64,000 nt of DNA from the NCBI GenBank assembly GCA_023438065.1, contig JAEXRH010000015.1, forward strand, positions 62,001-126,000, read 5' to 3'. Below the pieces are notes generated by a model, which worked only from the letters and a program-made list of their open reading frames with translations, did no database searches and was not told where the DNA came from. Each line of letters begins with the position of its first letter. Position 1 is the stretch's first letter. Origin of the DNA: Spirochaetota bacterium (GTDB lineage: Bacteria; Spirochaetota; Spirochaetia; Treponematales; Treponemataceae). This document shows positions 15,783 to 23,215 of this stretch, piece by piece. The translations under genes were made by a program, and so were the position numbers.

Positions 15783-16580
15783 ATGAATCACCCATCCTTC
15801 GACTATGCCCGATGCTCAGCCTGCGGGACTTGCGCCCGCTCGTGCCCGCTGAGGCTCATCGGGGCCAACGAGACCGGCCATCCCCGCTTTCGGGACGACG
15901 CGATCGCGTGCATGAGCTGCGGTCACTGCGCGGCGGTTTGCCCACGCGAGGCGATATCCCTCGCCCGTGACGGCGCGCCCCCGAACGTCACGCCATGCGG
16001 CTCCGTGATGCGCGCCGCCCCTCACCCAGCCGATACCAAGGCGTACGCGGCGATCCTTTCGCACCGGAGCCATCGCGCTTACACGAGCGTGCCCGTGCCG
16101 CGAAACCTTATCGAGCTCGCGATCGAGGCAGCCCAATACGCGCCATCGGGTAAAAACGCGCACGGCATCGAGTGGACCGTCTTCGAGAATGCGGACTCGA
16201 TTCGGAAAGCCGGCCTTGCCCTCGCCGCGCGGCTCAGGCAAATTCCGGAAAGGGCAATCCGCTACAAGTACGTCCCCGCCGACGAGGACGCGGTCTACTG
16301 GGGCGCGAGCGCGCTCGTCGTCGTTCACGGCGATCCCGCGGCCTCGCTCATCCGCGACGACGGAGTCATCGCGGCCACCGTCTTCGACTACGCGGCCCAG
16401 TCCCTCGGCCTCGCGACCTGCATGTCCGGTACCGCCCAAAACGCCCCCGACCTTATCCGCGAATTCGCGGGCATCCCGGCCAGCCACGACATCCATGCCG
16501 TCATCATGGTCGGTCATCCCGTCGAACGCTTTCTCCGCCTTCCGCCCCGTAAACCGGCTCGGATAACGTGGCGATCGTAG
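15783..16580 (+). CDS. 4Fe-4S ferredoxin-nitroreductase fusion
   Basis: The 265-residue protein joins two [4Fe-4S] clusters (CSACGTCARSC near residue 10 and CMSCGHCAAVC near 42) to an FMN-dependent nitroreductase domain (about 82-260, beginning ILSHRSHRAY with the typical S-x-R region). Such fusions reduce nitro compounds, quinones or related substrates with electrons delivered through the clusters. The ATG at 15783 has an AAGGAG site 7 bases upstream; the frame upstream of it includes the operator. It lies 92 bp after the TetR gene and carries its own copy of the TetR operator, so it is the likely regulated target. Confidence 0.85.
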   Translation: MNHPSFDYARCSACGTCARSCPLRLIGANETGHPRFRDDAIACMSCGHCAAVCPREAISLARDGAPPNVTPCGSVMRAAPHPADTKAYAAILSHRSHRAYTSVPVPRNLIELAIEAAQYAPSGKNAHGIEWTVFENADSIRKAGLALAARLRQIPERAIRYKYVPADEDAVYWGASALVVVHGDPAASLIRDDGVIAATVFDYAAQSLGLATCMSGTAQNAPDLIREFAGIPASHDIHAVIMVGHPVERFLRLPPRKPARITWRS

Positions 16581-16663
16581 TGTCAGCCCCCATATTCGAT
16601 CCGGACGAGGTGGGGAGCGGATAAGACAGACGCGCGATCGCGGTAACGCATGGCCACAGAGAG

Positions 16664-16683
16664 TATACCTACCGATAGGTATA
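16664..16683. repeat. Single copy of the 20-bp palindrome
   Basis: The sequence differs from the consensus palindrome by one base at the centre (CCGATAGG in place of CCGGTAGG). It is the sixth and last copy I found in the window and the only solitary one. Confidence 0.85.
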
Positions 16684-16822
16684 CACTGCCGTACAATCGC
16701 GACCCCAAAAAGCACGCCCGGCCAGAACGCCCCCGTTTTTCAGCGCTTGCGTGCCGCGACTATCCCCCTTTTCTTGATGTGGGCAACGTGACCGCGTGGC
16801 TCATGGAGCGCCCGGAGGACGT

Positions 16823-16885
16823 GGACGATTCGGCGGAGCGTGGATTACGCAGAAAGAAATCACGCACAGGCGCCGATTCTCGTCC
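16823..16885. repeat. 63-bp direct repeat, copy 1
   Basis: This copy matches copy 2 (17059-17121) at 56 of 63 positions. Both begin GGACGATTCGGCG and end with CGCCGATTCTCGTCC, which is an imperfect inverted version of the beginning with a 2-base indel. The unit therefore resembles a tiny palindromic mobile element. A second shared block, GGGGAACTTGCCC, follows about 27 bp after each copy. Confidence 0.75.
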
Positions 16886-17058
16886 ACGACATCGCGCCCC
16901 AAAAGCCACGCGGGGAACTTGCCCCAAGGAGTGGGGGTAGCCCGGGATCGCCCCGGCCCCAGGCCGGGGAAGCCCGGGCGAGGGGGAGCCGCGAGAACTC
17001 TTCTTGATTACAGGACGGGCAACGTACGCTCAGGGGCGCACAGGGCGGTTGGCGGCGC

Positions 17059-17121
17059 GGACGATTCGGCGGAGCGCGAATTACGCAGAATGACATCACG
17101 CAACGACGCCGATTCTCGTCC
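17059..17121. repeat. 63-bp direct repeat, copy 2
   Basis: Second copy of the element at 16823, in the same orientation, 236 bp downstream. The trailing GGGGAACTTGCCC block is at 17149-17161 here and 16912-16924 in copy 1. Confidence 0.75.
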
Positions 17122-17230
17122 GCGGAGCCCCGCCCTGCGTGACACTGAGGGGAACTTGCCCTGCTCCCCCTTTTATGGAATACTTGCGGTATCTTACGCA
17201 TGGCGGGCGTATAAACCGCCGGAGGTTTCC

Positions 17231-17830
17231 ATGGCTGACGTCGTTTCGATCCTTTCCGAGTGTCGGGCCCTGCTCACGGGGCATTTTCTCCTTTCGTCGG
17301 GGAAGCATTCTTCGCAGTATTTTCAGTGCGCGCGGCTCTTGCAGTATCCGGACAAGGCGGCCGAGGTGGTCGGCATCGTCGCGAAAAAGATCGAGGACGA
17401 GATCAAGGCGGGAAAGCTCGAGGTCGACTCGGTGATCGGGCCCGCGATGGGCGGAATCGTCGTCGCGTACGAGCTCGGGCGGCAGCTCAAGAAACCCGCG
17501 TTCTTCACCGAGCGGAACGACGAGGGCGTGATGACCCTCCGCCGCGGCTTCGAGATCGAGCCGGGCGAGAAGATCGTGATCGCGGAGGATGTCGTCACGA
17601 CGGGAAAATCCACGCTCGAGACGGCCGAACAGATCAAGGCGCTCGGCGGAGTCGTCGTCGCGTCGATCTGCGTCGTCGACCGCCGGCCCGCGGACGCCGC
17701 AGAGCCCTTCCCGTGGCCCCTCTTCGCCGCGCTCCGCCAGCCCGCGGTTCTCTGGGACTCAAGCGACTGCGAGCTCTGCAAGGAAGGAAAGCTCCCCGCC
17801 GTGAAACCGGGCTCGCGGAAGGTGTTCTGA
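17231..17830 (+). CDS. pyrE: Orotate phosphoribosyltransferase
   Basis: PyrE transfers the phosphoribosyl group of PRPP to orotate, giving OMP, the fifth step of UMP synthesis. The 199-residue protein has the PRPP-binding signature IVIAEDVVTTGKST near residue 116 and the GPAMGGI loop near 76, and its length is normal for the long-form family that carries Cys residues near the C-terminus. The ATG at 17231 is preceded by GGAGG; the frame is open further upstream through intergenic repeats, which are not coding. It stands apart from the other pyr genes at 54-63 kb and ends in a clear terminator. Confidence 0.92.
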   Translation: MADVVSILSECRALLTGHFLLSSGKHSSQYFQCARLLQYPDKAAEVVGIVAKKIEDEIKAGKLEVDSVIGPAMGGIVVAYELGRQLKKPAFFTERNDEGVMTLRRGFEIEPGEKIVIAEDVVTTGKSTLETAEQIKALGGVVVASICVVDRRPADAAEPFPWPLFAALRQPAVLWDSSDCELCKEGKLPAVKPGSRKVF

Positions 17831-17905
17831 CGGGACACCCGGTCGACAGGGCGAATCCCGCGTCGCGCGGGGACGCCTGTTTCGACACAATCATCCTATA
17901 TTAAG

Positions 17906-17936
17906 CCGGCGGCCGATTGGTCGCCGGTTTTTTTTT
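17906..17936 (+). terminator. Rho-independent terminator after pyrE
   Basis: A 9-bp GC-rich stem (CCGGCGGCC/GGTCGCCGG, one G-U pair, 4-base loop, 17906-17927) is followed by nine T residues (17928-17936). It is the clearest intrinsic terminator on the plus strand in the window. Confidence 0.9.
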
Positions 17937-18010
17937 ATTTCGCGGAATCTTGAAATCGGAATAACCTATGATACATTCAATGGAGTACGCAATCTAATCA
18001 AGGAGAAAGT

Positions 18011-18808
18011 ATGACACAAAAAAAATGGCTTATCGGCGTCGTCGCGATCCTCATGGCATCGCTTCTCGGCATCGGCTGCTCGACGGGGAATTCGGGCTCT
18101 GACGACGATGACATGGGAGGCGGCGACGATATCTCGGCCCTCGTCGGCACGTGGAAGTCGACCTACGAACATCAGGGAATTCTTTCTACCGACTTCGAGG
18201 AAACCACGTTCACCGTCTCGGAGGACGGCAGCTTTTCGCGCCTCTCCGTCACGACGACCGTCTATGAAGACACGGGAGAGGAAGAGTATTATAGCTACGC
18301 GTGCAAAGGAAAGCTGAAACTTTCCGGCGACCGCGTCACCCTCTCGACGACGAGCGAATACGAGGGCGACGAGACCCTTGAAGCGCTCCCGACCTCCGGA
18401 TGGGTTCCGGTATCGTATTCCGAATCGATGCCGATTTATGAACATGACGGAAAGATGTATAACGCGGTGTACACGCGCCAGGGATCCGGCACCGGCCTGG
18501 TGGGAACCTGGACTACCCTGGTGACGTATAAAGAACCCTACGAAGGCATGACGCTCGTCAACGAAAGCACCAACACGCTCACGTTCACCGATGATACCAT
18601 CACGGAATATTCCCGCGATTTCGTCTACCCCGCCGGGTACAGGGACGAAGGGGAGATCGAAGATGAAGAAAGCGATACGTATCCGTATTCCTCGTTGACC
18701 GCCGAACAACTTACCATCGACGGCACGGTAACCTGGAGGTACATCATCGACGGAAATGTACTCCTGATTCTCCGTGAAGGCGAGACCGCATACGAAAAAC
18801 AGCCATAA
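18011..18808 (+). CDS. Putative lipoprotein with repeated lipocalin-like modules
   Basis: The 265-residue protein has a signal peptide with a lipobox-like end (LLGIG-C23) and then an Asp/Gly-rich linker. The mature part contains two similar beta-rich modules that each begin LVGTW (near residues 46 and 159), a start typical of lipocalin-like or META-like folds in small bacterial lipoproteins. An AAGGAG site is 6 bases before the ATG. A plausible promoter (TTGAAA, 16 bp, TACATT) lies about 50 bp upstream. A long open frame on the opposite strand is a shadow. Function unknown. Confidence 0.8.
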   Translation: MTQKKWLIGVVAILMASLLGIGCSTGNSGSDDDDMGGGDDISALVGTWKSTYEHQGILSTDFEETTFTVSEDGSFSRLSVTTTVYEDTGEEEYYSYACKGKLKLSGDRVTLSTTSEYEGDETLEALPTSGWVPVSYSESMPIYEHDGKMYNAVYTRQGSGTGLVGTWTTLVTYKEPYEGMTLVNESTNTLTFTDDTITEYSRDFVYPAGYRDEGEIEDEESDTYPYSSLTAEQLTIDGTVTWRYIIDGNVLLILREGETAYEKQP

Positions 18809-18818
18809 CGGCAATCAG

Positions 18819-18845
18819 CGGAAGGGCTCCCTCGGAGCTTTTCCG
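18819..18845 (+). terminator. Hairpin after the lipoprotein gene
   Basis: A 12-bp stem with two G-U pairs and a 3-base loop starts 10 bases after the stop codon. It has no T-run but is followed by a second hairpin that does. Confidence 0.5.
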
Positions 18846-18853
18846 TATGACTC

Positions 18854-18894
18854 GGGGGCGGGCGCCGTTTTCGGCGCGCCGCCCCTTTCTTTTT
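18854..18894 (+). terminator. GC hairpin with T-rich tail
   Basis: A long, slightly bulged GC stem with a TTTT loop (18854-18885) is followed by TTTCTTTTT. It should stop transcription from the lipoprotein gene just before the MFS gene. Confidence 0.75.
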
Positions 18895-18922
18895 CCCCCG
18901 TGAAGTGCTACAAGTTAATTGT

Positions 18923-21241
18923 ATGTCGAAACAATTAACGCAGGCGCAACTGTCGCGAGCGATGCTCATCAGCGTGTTCTCGGGCGCGTCGTCGGTCGTC
19001 TGGCAGCTCGTCTGCTCGATCCAGCCCATCTTCAACGTGTTTTTCCAGAACTACCTCGGGGCGTCCGCGGGACAGCTCGGGCTCCTCGTTTCGATCATAC
19101 AGGCCGCGGCCGTGTTCCAGATCCTCGGCATCTTCCTCTACGGATGGATCGGCAGGCTTAAGCCCATCTTCATGGTCGGGCACATCGTCCATCGCTCCCT
19201 CACCGCGATCATCGCCTTTATCGCCTTCTACGTGGCGCGCGGCGGGTCGAACGAGCGGGGAATCATTATCATCATCGTCGCGATGGGGCTTTCCTGGTGC
19301 TTCGCGAACGCGACGAGCGCGTGCTGGTGGGGCTGGGTCGCGGACCTCTTCCCCGAGAACATGCGCGGCAGTTTCTTCATGCGCCGCTCCTCCGTCATCC
19401 AGATCGTCAATATCGCCTGGTTCTTCCTCGCGAGCACGATGCTCGACCTCTTCCCGAAGGAGAACGCGCTCTACGTGTTCGGCGTCATCATCTCGGTCGG
19501 CGCGGTAGCGGGCATCCTCGATATCGTGAGCCAGATCCCGAACCCCGAGATCCTCCCCGACGGGAAACCCGAGTTCGACTCCTCGACCGCCTTCGAGCCC
19601 CTGAAAAACCGCGATTTCGTGAAATACGCGACCGCGATCGGGCTCGCGACCTTCTCGATGAACCTCGTGAGCCCTTTCCAGTCGCCGTACGTCGTCGACC
19701 CGAAGCATATCGGCGCGCCGAATACCTGGCTCGGGATCATGCAGATCATCAGCCAATCCCTCTGGGTCCTCGTCGCGCCCTTCTGGGGGACGGTAATGGA
19801 CCGCTGGGGCCGAAAACCCGTCGTGATTTTCGGGACCCTGCTCGTCGCGGGCTGGGTCGGCTATCTCTTCCTCACGCCCGGTAACTACTTCATCGTCCTC
19901 CCGCTCATCTCGGCGATGTGCGGCATCCTCGCTCCCGCCTTCTGGGAAGGCTCCTACCAGATGATGCTTTCGCTCGCGCCGGTGAAGAACCGCGTCTCCT
20001 ACGTCGCCTGGTATCTCGCGATCGTCGGTCTCGTCTCGGCGCCGGGCTCGCTCGCCGGCGGGCTTCTCTCCGACGCGCTTAAGGGATTTTCGCTCTCCTG
20101 GGGACCGTTCACCTTCGGGAACTTCCACGTCGTGCAGTTCCTCTCGATCGCGCTCTGCGCGGCGTGCGCCTTCCTCATCTCCCGCGTCCGCGAGGGCTCG
20201 GAAAAACCCTTCGGCTTCGTGATCAGGCAGATCGCGAATCCCGAGATCGTCAGGACCTACCAGCAGCTCGATTCCCTCGCCCGCGCCCCCTCGGCTACCT
20301 CGAAGGCGGAAACCCTCAGGAAGTTCGGGCGTCTCTCGGGCGAGCTTCCCCTCCGCGACATCATCGACCGGCTCGACGATCCCGACGCCGCGGTACAGGA
20401 GGAGGCCGCGCGCGCCCTCGGGCGAATCCCCTCGAGCCAGTCGGTCGACGCGCTCATCCTTCGCCTCCTCGACCCGGAATCGGACATTCGCGTGCAGGCG
20501 GCGCGCTCGCTCGGGAAGATCGGGGACCGGAAGGCGGTCGGCGCCCTCGTCGGGTGCCTGTGGGAATCTGACGGAGAGCTCCAGAAGGCGTGCCTCGAGG
20601 CGCTCGCGGACATCGGCGACGAGGAATCGATCAAGCAGGTCATGACCTTCCTCCGCGAGAGCCAGACCGACCGCATGAGGCAGATCAGCTCCGCGGCGGC
20701 CGCCCGGCTCGGCGTCTTCGAGGCGGCGGGGGACATCTTCCCGAACGTGTTTTCCGCGGCGACCTCGCGCGCGAGGAAGCAGTACGCGATCGCGATGGCG
20801 AATCTCCTCGGGAGGCCGGGAGAGTTCTACCAGTACGTGAGCGGGAACGCCGAGGTTCTCGGGAGCCGGCAGAAGCGGCTCGTCGCGCGGCTCGGGCAAA
20901 ACATGCAGGACGTATACGCGCGCCAGCGGAAAAAAGGAAACCTCAAGATCGAGGCGATCGAGGCGATCCGCGTCGCGCTCGAGGAGGACCGGAATCTCGA
21001 CGCGCTCGCGGGCATGATCGCCTTCTCGAACCGTCTCTTCGCGGACATCTTCGGCGAGGGGGTCGGGCGCGACATGCTCTGGCGCATTGACCAGCCGCTC
21101 GGCGTCTTCGCGTGGATGATGGATCAGTCGGAGGAGTGGCTTTCGAGGCGCGAAGGAGACTCGAACGCGGCGTGCCCCGACGACGCGGAAATCGCGCGAC
21201 TCGTCACCCTCCTTTCGGCGTTTTTTCTCTCGGGGTATTGA
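18923..21241 (+). CDS. MFS transporter fused to HEAT repeats
   Basis: The first ~430 residues form a major facilitator superfamily membrane domain with about 12 predicted helices and a DRWGRK loop motif near residue 291, between the two halves. The remaining ~340 residues are soluble. Residues about 475-580 contain three or more PBS-lyase-type HEAT units (for example DAAVQEEAARALGRI and DIRVQAARSLGKIGD), and the tail is further helical sequence. HEAT repeats usually bind proteins, so the transporter may carry its own cytoplasmic docking platform. The substrate is unknown. The ATG at 18923 is preferred over the one at 18905 because the membrane domain begins right after it; neither has a clear Shine-Dalgarno. 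Confidence 0.8.
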   Translation: MSKQLTQAQLSRAMLISVFSGASSVVWQLVCSIQPIFNVFFQNYLGASAGQLGLLVSIIQAAAVFQILGIFLYGWIGRLKPIFMVGHIVHRSLTAIIAFIAFYVARGGSNERGIIIIIVAMGLSWCFANATSACWWGWVADLFPENMRGSFFMRRSSVIQIVNIAWFFLASTMLDLFPKENALYVFGVIISVGAVAGILDIVSQIPNPEILPDGKPEFDSSTAFEPLKNRDFVKYATAIGLATFSMNLVSPFQSPYVVDPKHIGAPNTWLGIMQIISQSLWVLVAPFWGTVMDRWGRKPVVIFGTLLVAGWVGYLFLTPGNYFIVLPLISAMCGILAPAFWEGSYQMMLSLAPVKNRVSYVAWYLAIVGLVSAPGSLAGGLLSDALKGFSLSWGPFTFGNFHVVQFLSIALCAACAFLISRVREGSEKPFGFVIRQIANPEIVRTYQQLDSLARAPSATSKAETLRKFGRLSGELPLRDIIDRLDDPDAAVQEEAARALGRIPSSQSVDALILRLLDPESDIRVQAARSLGKIGDRKAVGALVGCLWESDGELQKACLEALADIGDEESIKQVMTFLRESQTDRMRQISSAAAARLGVFEAAGDIFPNVFSAATSRARKQYAIAMANLLGRPGEFYQYVSGNAEVLGSRQKRLVARLGQNMQDVYARQRKKGNLKIEAIEAIRVALEEDRNLDALAGMIAFSNRLFADIFGEGVGRDMLWRIDQPLGVFAWMMDQSEEWLSRREGDSNAACPDDAEIARLVTLLSAFFLSGY

Positions 21242-21267
21242 TCCCTCTCGCTAGCCCGCAAGGAACC

Positions 21268-22083
21268 TCACTCGTCCCATTCGCATACGGCAGGAACCGA
21301 GACGGTGGCGTTATAGTCGTTCCATGAACCGCTAGTCAGCATGATGACGTAATGCTCGCCGGAACCGGCGTTATTCGGTTCGCCGATACTCCAATTGGTA
21401 TAGGGCCTCGGCTCGCCCGTTACCCAGACAAAGGTTCCTTCCGTCGCGGCGTCGTTCAACCCGATAAAACCGCCCGAGGGGTACGAGGCGAGAAGGGACT
21501 TCACGAAGTCCTTTTCCGCGGCGTCCGAGATCGTCGCGAGATGCCCCGAAAGCTCCTCGCACTTCGCCTTCCCGACGCTCCAGGTCATCATCGGGGTAAC
21601 GATGAGATAATGGTGGCCGTTCGCCGAATTGAGCGTTGCCGTCGCGGGATAGGGGGCGCTCCGCGTTACCTTCACCTGATACTCTTTCCGGTCGGTTCCG
21701 TTCGGGGCGGTAACCGAGACGGTTATCGTCGTGTCGCCGACGGGAAGGGTCACGGGTTGGGCGGGCGATATAGACGCGGTAGCGTCCGACATCGTCGCGC
21801 TCGCAGTGACCGTTATCGTCTTGACGGAGCCGGCGACGGCGACGGTATACGCGTAGTGACCCGGGCTGAACGCGGGCACGAGGGTTCCCGCGCTTACCGT
21901 GAGCGCCGAAAGGGACGCGAGGCTCGTATCGGCGGATGGCGCTTCCGGGACCGGGACTTCGGTTTCCGGAGGCGGCGTAACGGGAGCCTCGGCTTCGTCA
22001 CTCGGTCCGGCCGAACCGCATCCAAGGACCGCGATTGAAAGCGCGGCGCACAGGCAGGGAATCATGATCGGGTTTATTTTCAC
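21268..22083 (-). CDS. Lipoprotein with cadherin-like and C-type lectin domains
   Basis: The 271-residue protein has a lipobox (AVLG-C22), a proline/glutamate-rich linker, a cadherin-like beta-sandwich module (about 55-145, with the LTVSAGTLVPAFSPG type start) and a C-terminal C-type lectin-like domain (about 155-271). The lectin part shows WSVGKAKCEELSGHLATI, the calcium/sugar motif EPN, WND and the closing C-x-W, so sugar binding is plausible. I place the start at the GTG at 22083, because AAAAAGGA lies 7 bases before it; an upstream in-frame GTG at 22101 has no such site and would make the signal peptide longer. Confidence 0.8.
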   Translation of the reverse strand: MKINPIMIPCLCAALSIAVLGCGSAGPSDEAEAPVTPPPETEVPVPEAPSADTSLASLSALTVSAGTLVPAFSPGHYAYTVAVAGSVKTITVTASATMSDATASISPAQPVTLPVGDTTITVSVTAPNGTDRKEYQVKVTRSAPYPATATLNSANGHHYLIVTPMMTWSVGKAKCEELSGHLATISDAAEKDFVKSLLASYPSGGFIGLNDAATEGTFVWVTGEPRPYTNWSIGEPNNAGSGEHYVIMLTSGSWNDYNATVSVPAVCEWDE

Positions 22084-22285
22084 GGGCGGATCCTTTTTCA
22101 CGATAGGAATGGAACGCGCATAAACGGCGCTCGTTGTCTTATCGCATGATACACCCGCGACGCGGTCTTATGGGGTAAAAAATCGGTATCGGTCATGAAA
22201 TGGGGCGTCTCCATACCCGTAAAGACCGGTCCCGCCCATAAATACTTCCACTCTCCTCCTCCGATGTGCTATACTCGGCCTCGTT
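22084..22285. other. Divergent intergenic region
   Basis: This 202-bp gap separates the minus-strand lectin lipoprotein from the plus-strand esterase. Toward the esterase there is an extended -10 box (TGCTATACT, ending at 22275), 10 bases from the ATG and with no Shine-Dalgarno. I see no RNA gene. Confidence 0.5.
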
Positions 22286-23215
22286 ATGGGCATTGACTCA
22301 CGTAAAATCCGGCAAGCCGGAAAACTCTTCAGGAAAACCGTCCCGGGTCCCCGCAATCCCGTAAAGACCGCCCGGGCGAATTTTGACGCCCTTCTCGGGA
22401 CGGTCATCCTCCCGAACAACATCGACCGTCAGGAGGTCGACGTCGGTCCGGTCATGGCGGATTTCCTCGTTCCCGAGCTCGCGATGGGGAAGAAAACGAT
22501 TCTCTACGCCCACGGGGGCGGTTTTACCGCGGGTTCCCGCTTCGCGGCGAGGAACCTTTGCGCCTCGGTCGCCCATGAATGCGCGTGCCGCCTTCTTCTC
22601 CCCGAATACCGGCTCGCTCCCGAATACCCGTACCCGACCGCGCTCGAGGACGTCTATCACGCCTACGCATGGCTCCTCCATCAGGGGGTATCCGCCGACG
22701 ACGTGATCTTCGCGGGCGACGGCTCCGGCGCGAATCTCGCCGTGTCGCTCGTCCATTACCTGAAGGCCCGCTCGATCAAGCTGCCGTCCGCGGTCATCGC
22801 GCTGTCGCCCTGGGTGAACCTCTCCTGCGACACGGAGGCGTACCTCGCGCGAAAGAGCCCCGACCCCATCCATACCCGCGAAAGCCTGTCCGCACAGGCC
22901 GCCCTCTACGCGGCAGACGGAAGCTTCGCGAACCCGAACGTATCGCCGATCAACGGGGATTTTCGCGACTTTCCGCCGCTCTATGTCCAGTGCGGTTCCG
23001 AGGAAATCCTCCTCGACGACGCGAAACGACTCGCGCACAGGGCATCCGCCGCGGGAACCCCGACCGTGCTCGACGTCCGCGAGGGCATGTGGCATCTCTT
23101 CCAGGCCATCGACTCCCTTACGCCCGAGGCGCACGTCGCCGTCAAGGCGATCGGCGCGTGGGTCCGGTCGGGAATGCCCTCGGGCGGCGCGATCGGCGAC
23201 GGAAACGAGTCCTGA
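22286..23215 (+). CDS. HSL-family alpha/beta hydrolase, nucleophile serine replaced
   Basis: The 309-residue protein belongs to the hormone-sensitive lipase group of esterases. The oxyanion motif HGGG is at residues 76-79, the acid residue lies in EEILLDDA and the histidine in MWHLF. The nucleophile elbow, normally GDSAG, reads GDGSG (residues 144-148). The expected Ser is Gly146, and a Ser sits one position later. Either the enzyme is inactive or the neighbouring Ser is used. It is read from a near-leaderless promoter and its stop overlaps the start of the next gene (TGATG), so the two form one unit. Confidence 0.8.
   Translation: MGIDSRKIRQAGKLFRKTVPGPRNPVKTARANFDALLGTVILPNNIDRQEVDVGPVMADFLVPELAMGKKTILYAHGGGFTAGSRFAARNLCASVAHECACRLLLPEYRLAPEYPYPTALEDVYHAYAWLLHQGVSADDVIFAGDGSGANLAVSLVHYLKARSIKLPSAVIALSPWVNLSCDTEAYLARKSPDPIHTRESLSAQAALYAADGSFANPNVSPINGDFRDFPPLYVQCGSEEILLDDAKRLAHRASAAGTPTVLDVREGMWHLFQAIDSLTPEAHVAVKAIGAWVRSGMPSGGAIGDGNES

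Larger units (their letters stand above)
16581..17230. other. 650-bp intergenic region with repeats
   Basis: No convincing gene is visible in this gap between the nitroreductase gene and pyrE. It contains one palindrome copy (16664), two copies of a 63-bp element (16823 and 17059) and a GC hairpin at 16951-16969 (CCCCGGCC/GGCCGGGG, 3-base loop). Short open frames on both strands run straight through the repeats and look like nothing known. Confidence 0.6.

Noticed and set aside
16581..17230. tRNA or small RNA gene in the large gap
   Set aside because: No T-loop or cloverleaf pattern is visible; the structure present is explained by the duplicated 63-bp element and a short GC hairpin.
17966..18814. 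282-codon minus-strand frame opposite the lipoprotein gene
   Set aside because: The plus strand has a signal peptide, ribosome binding site and terminator; the minus frame is its shadow and has no protein-like features.
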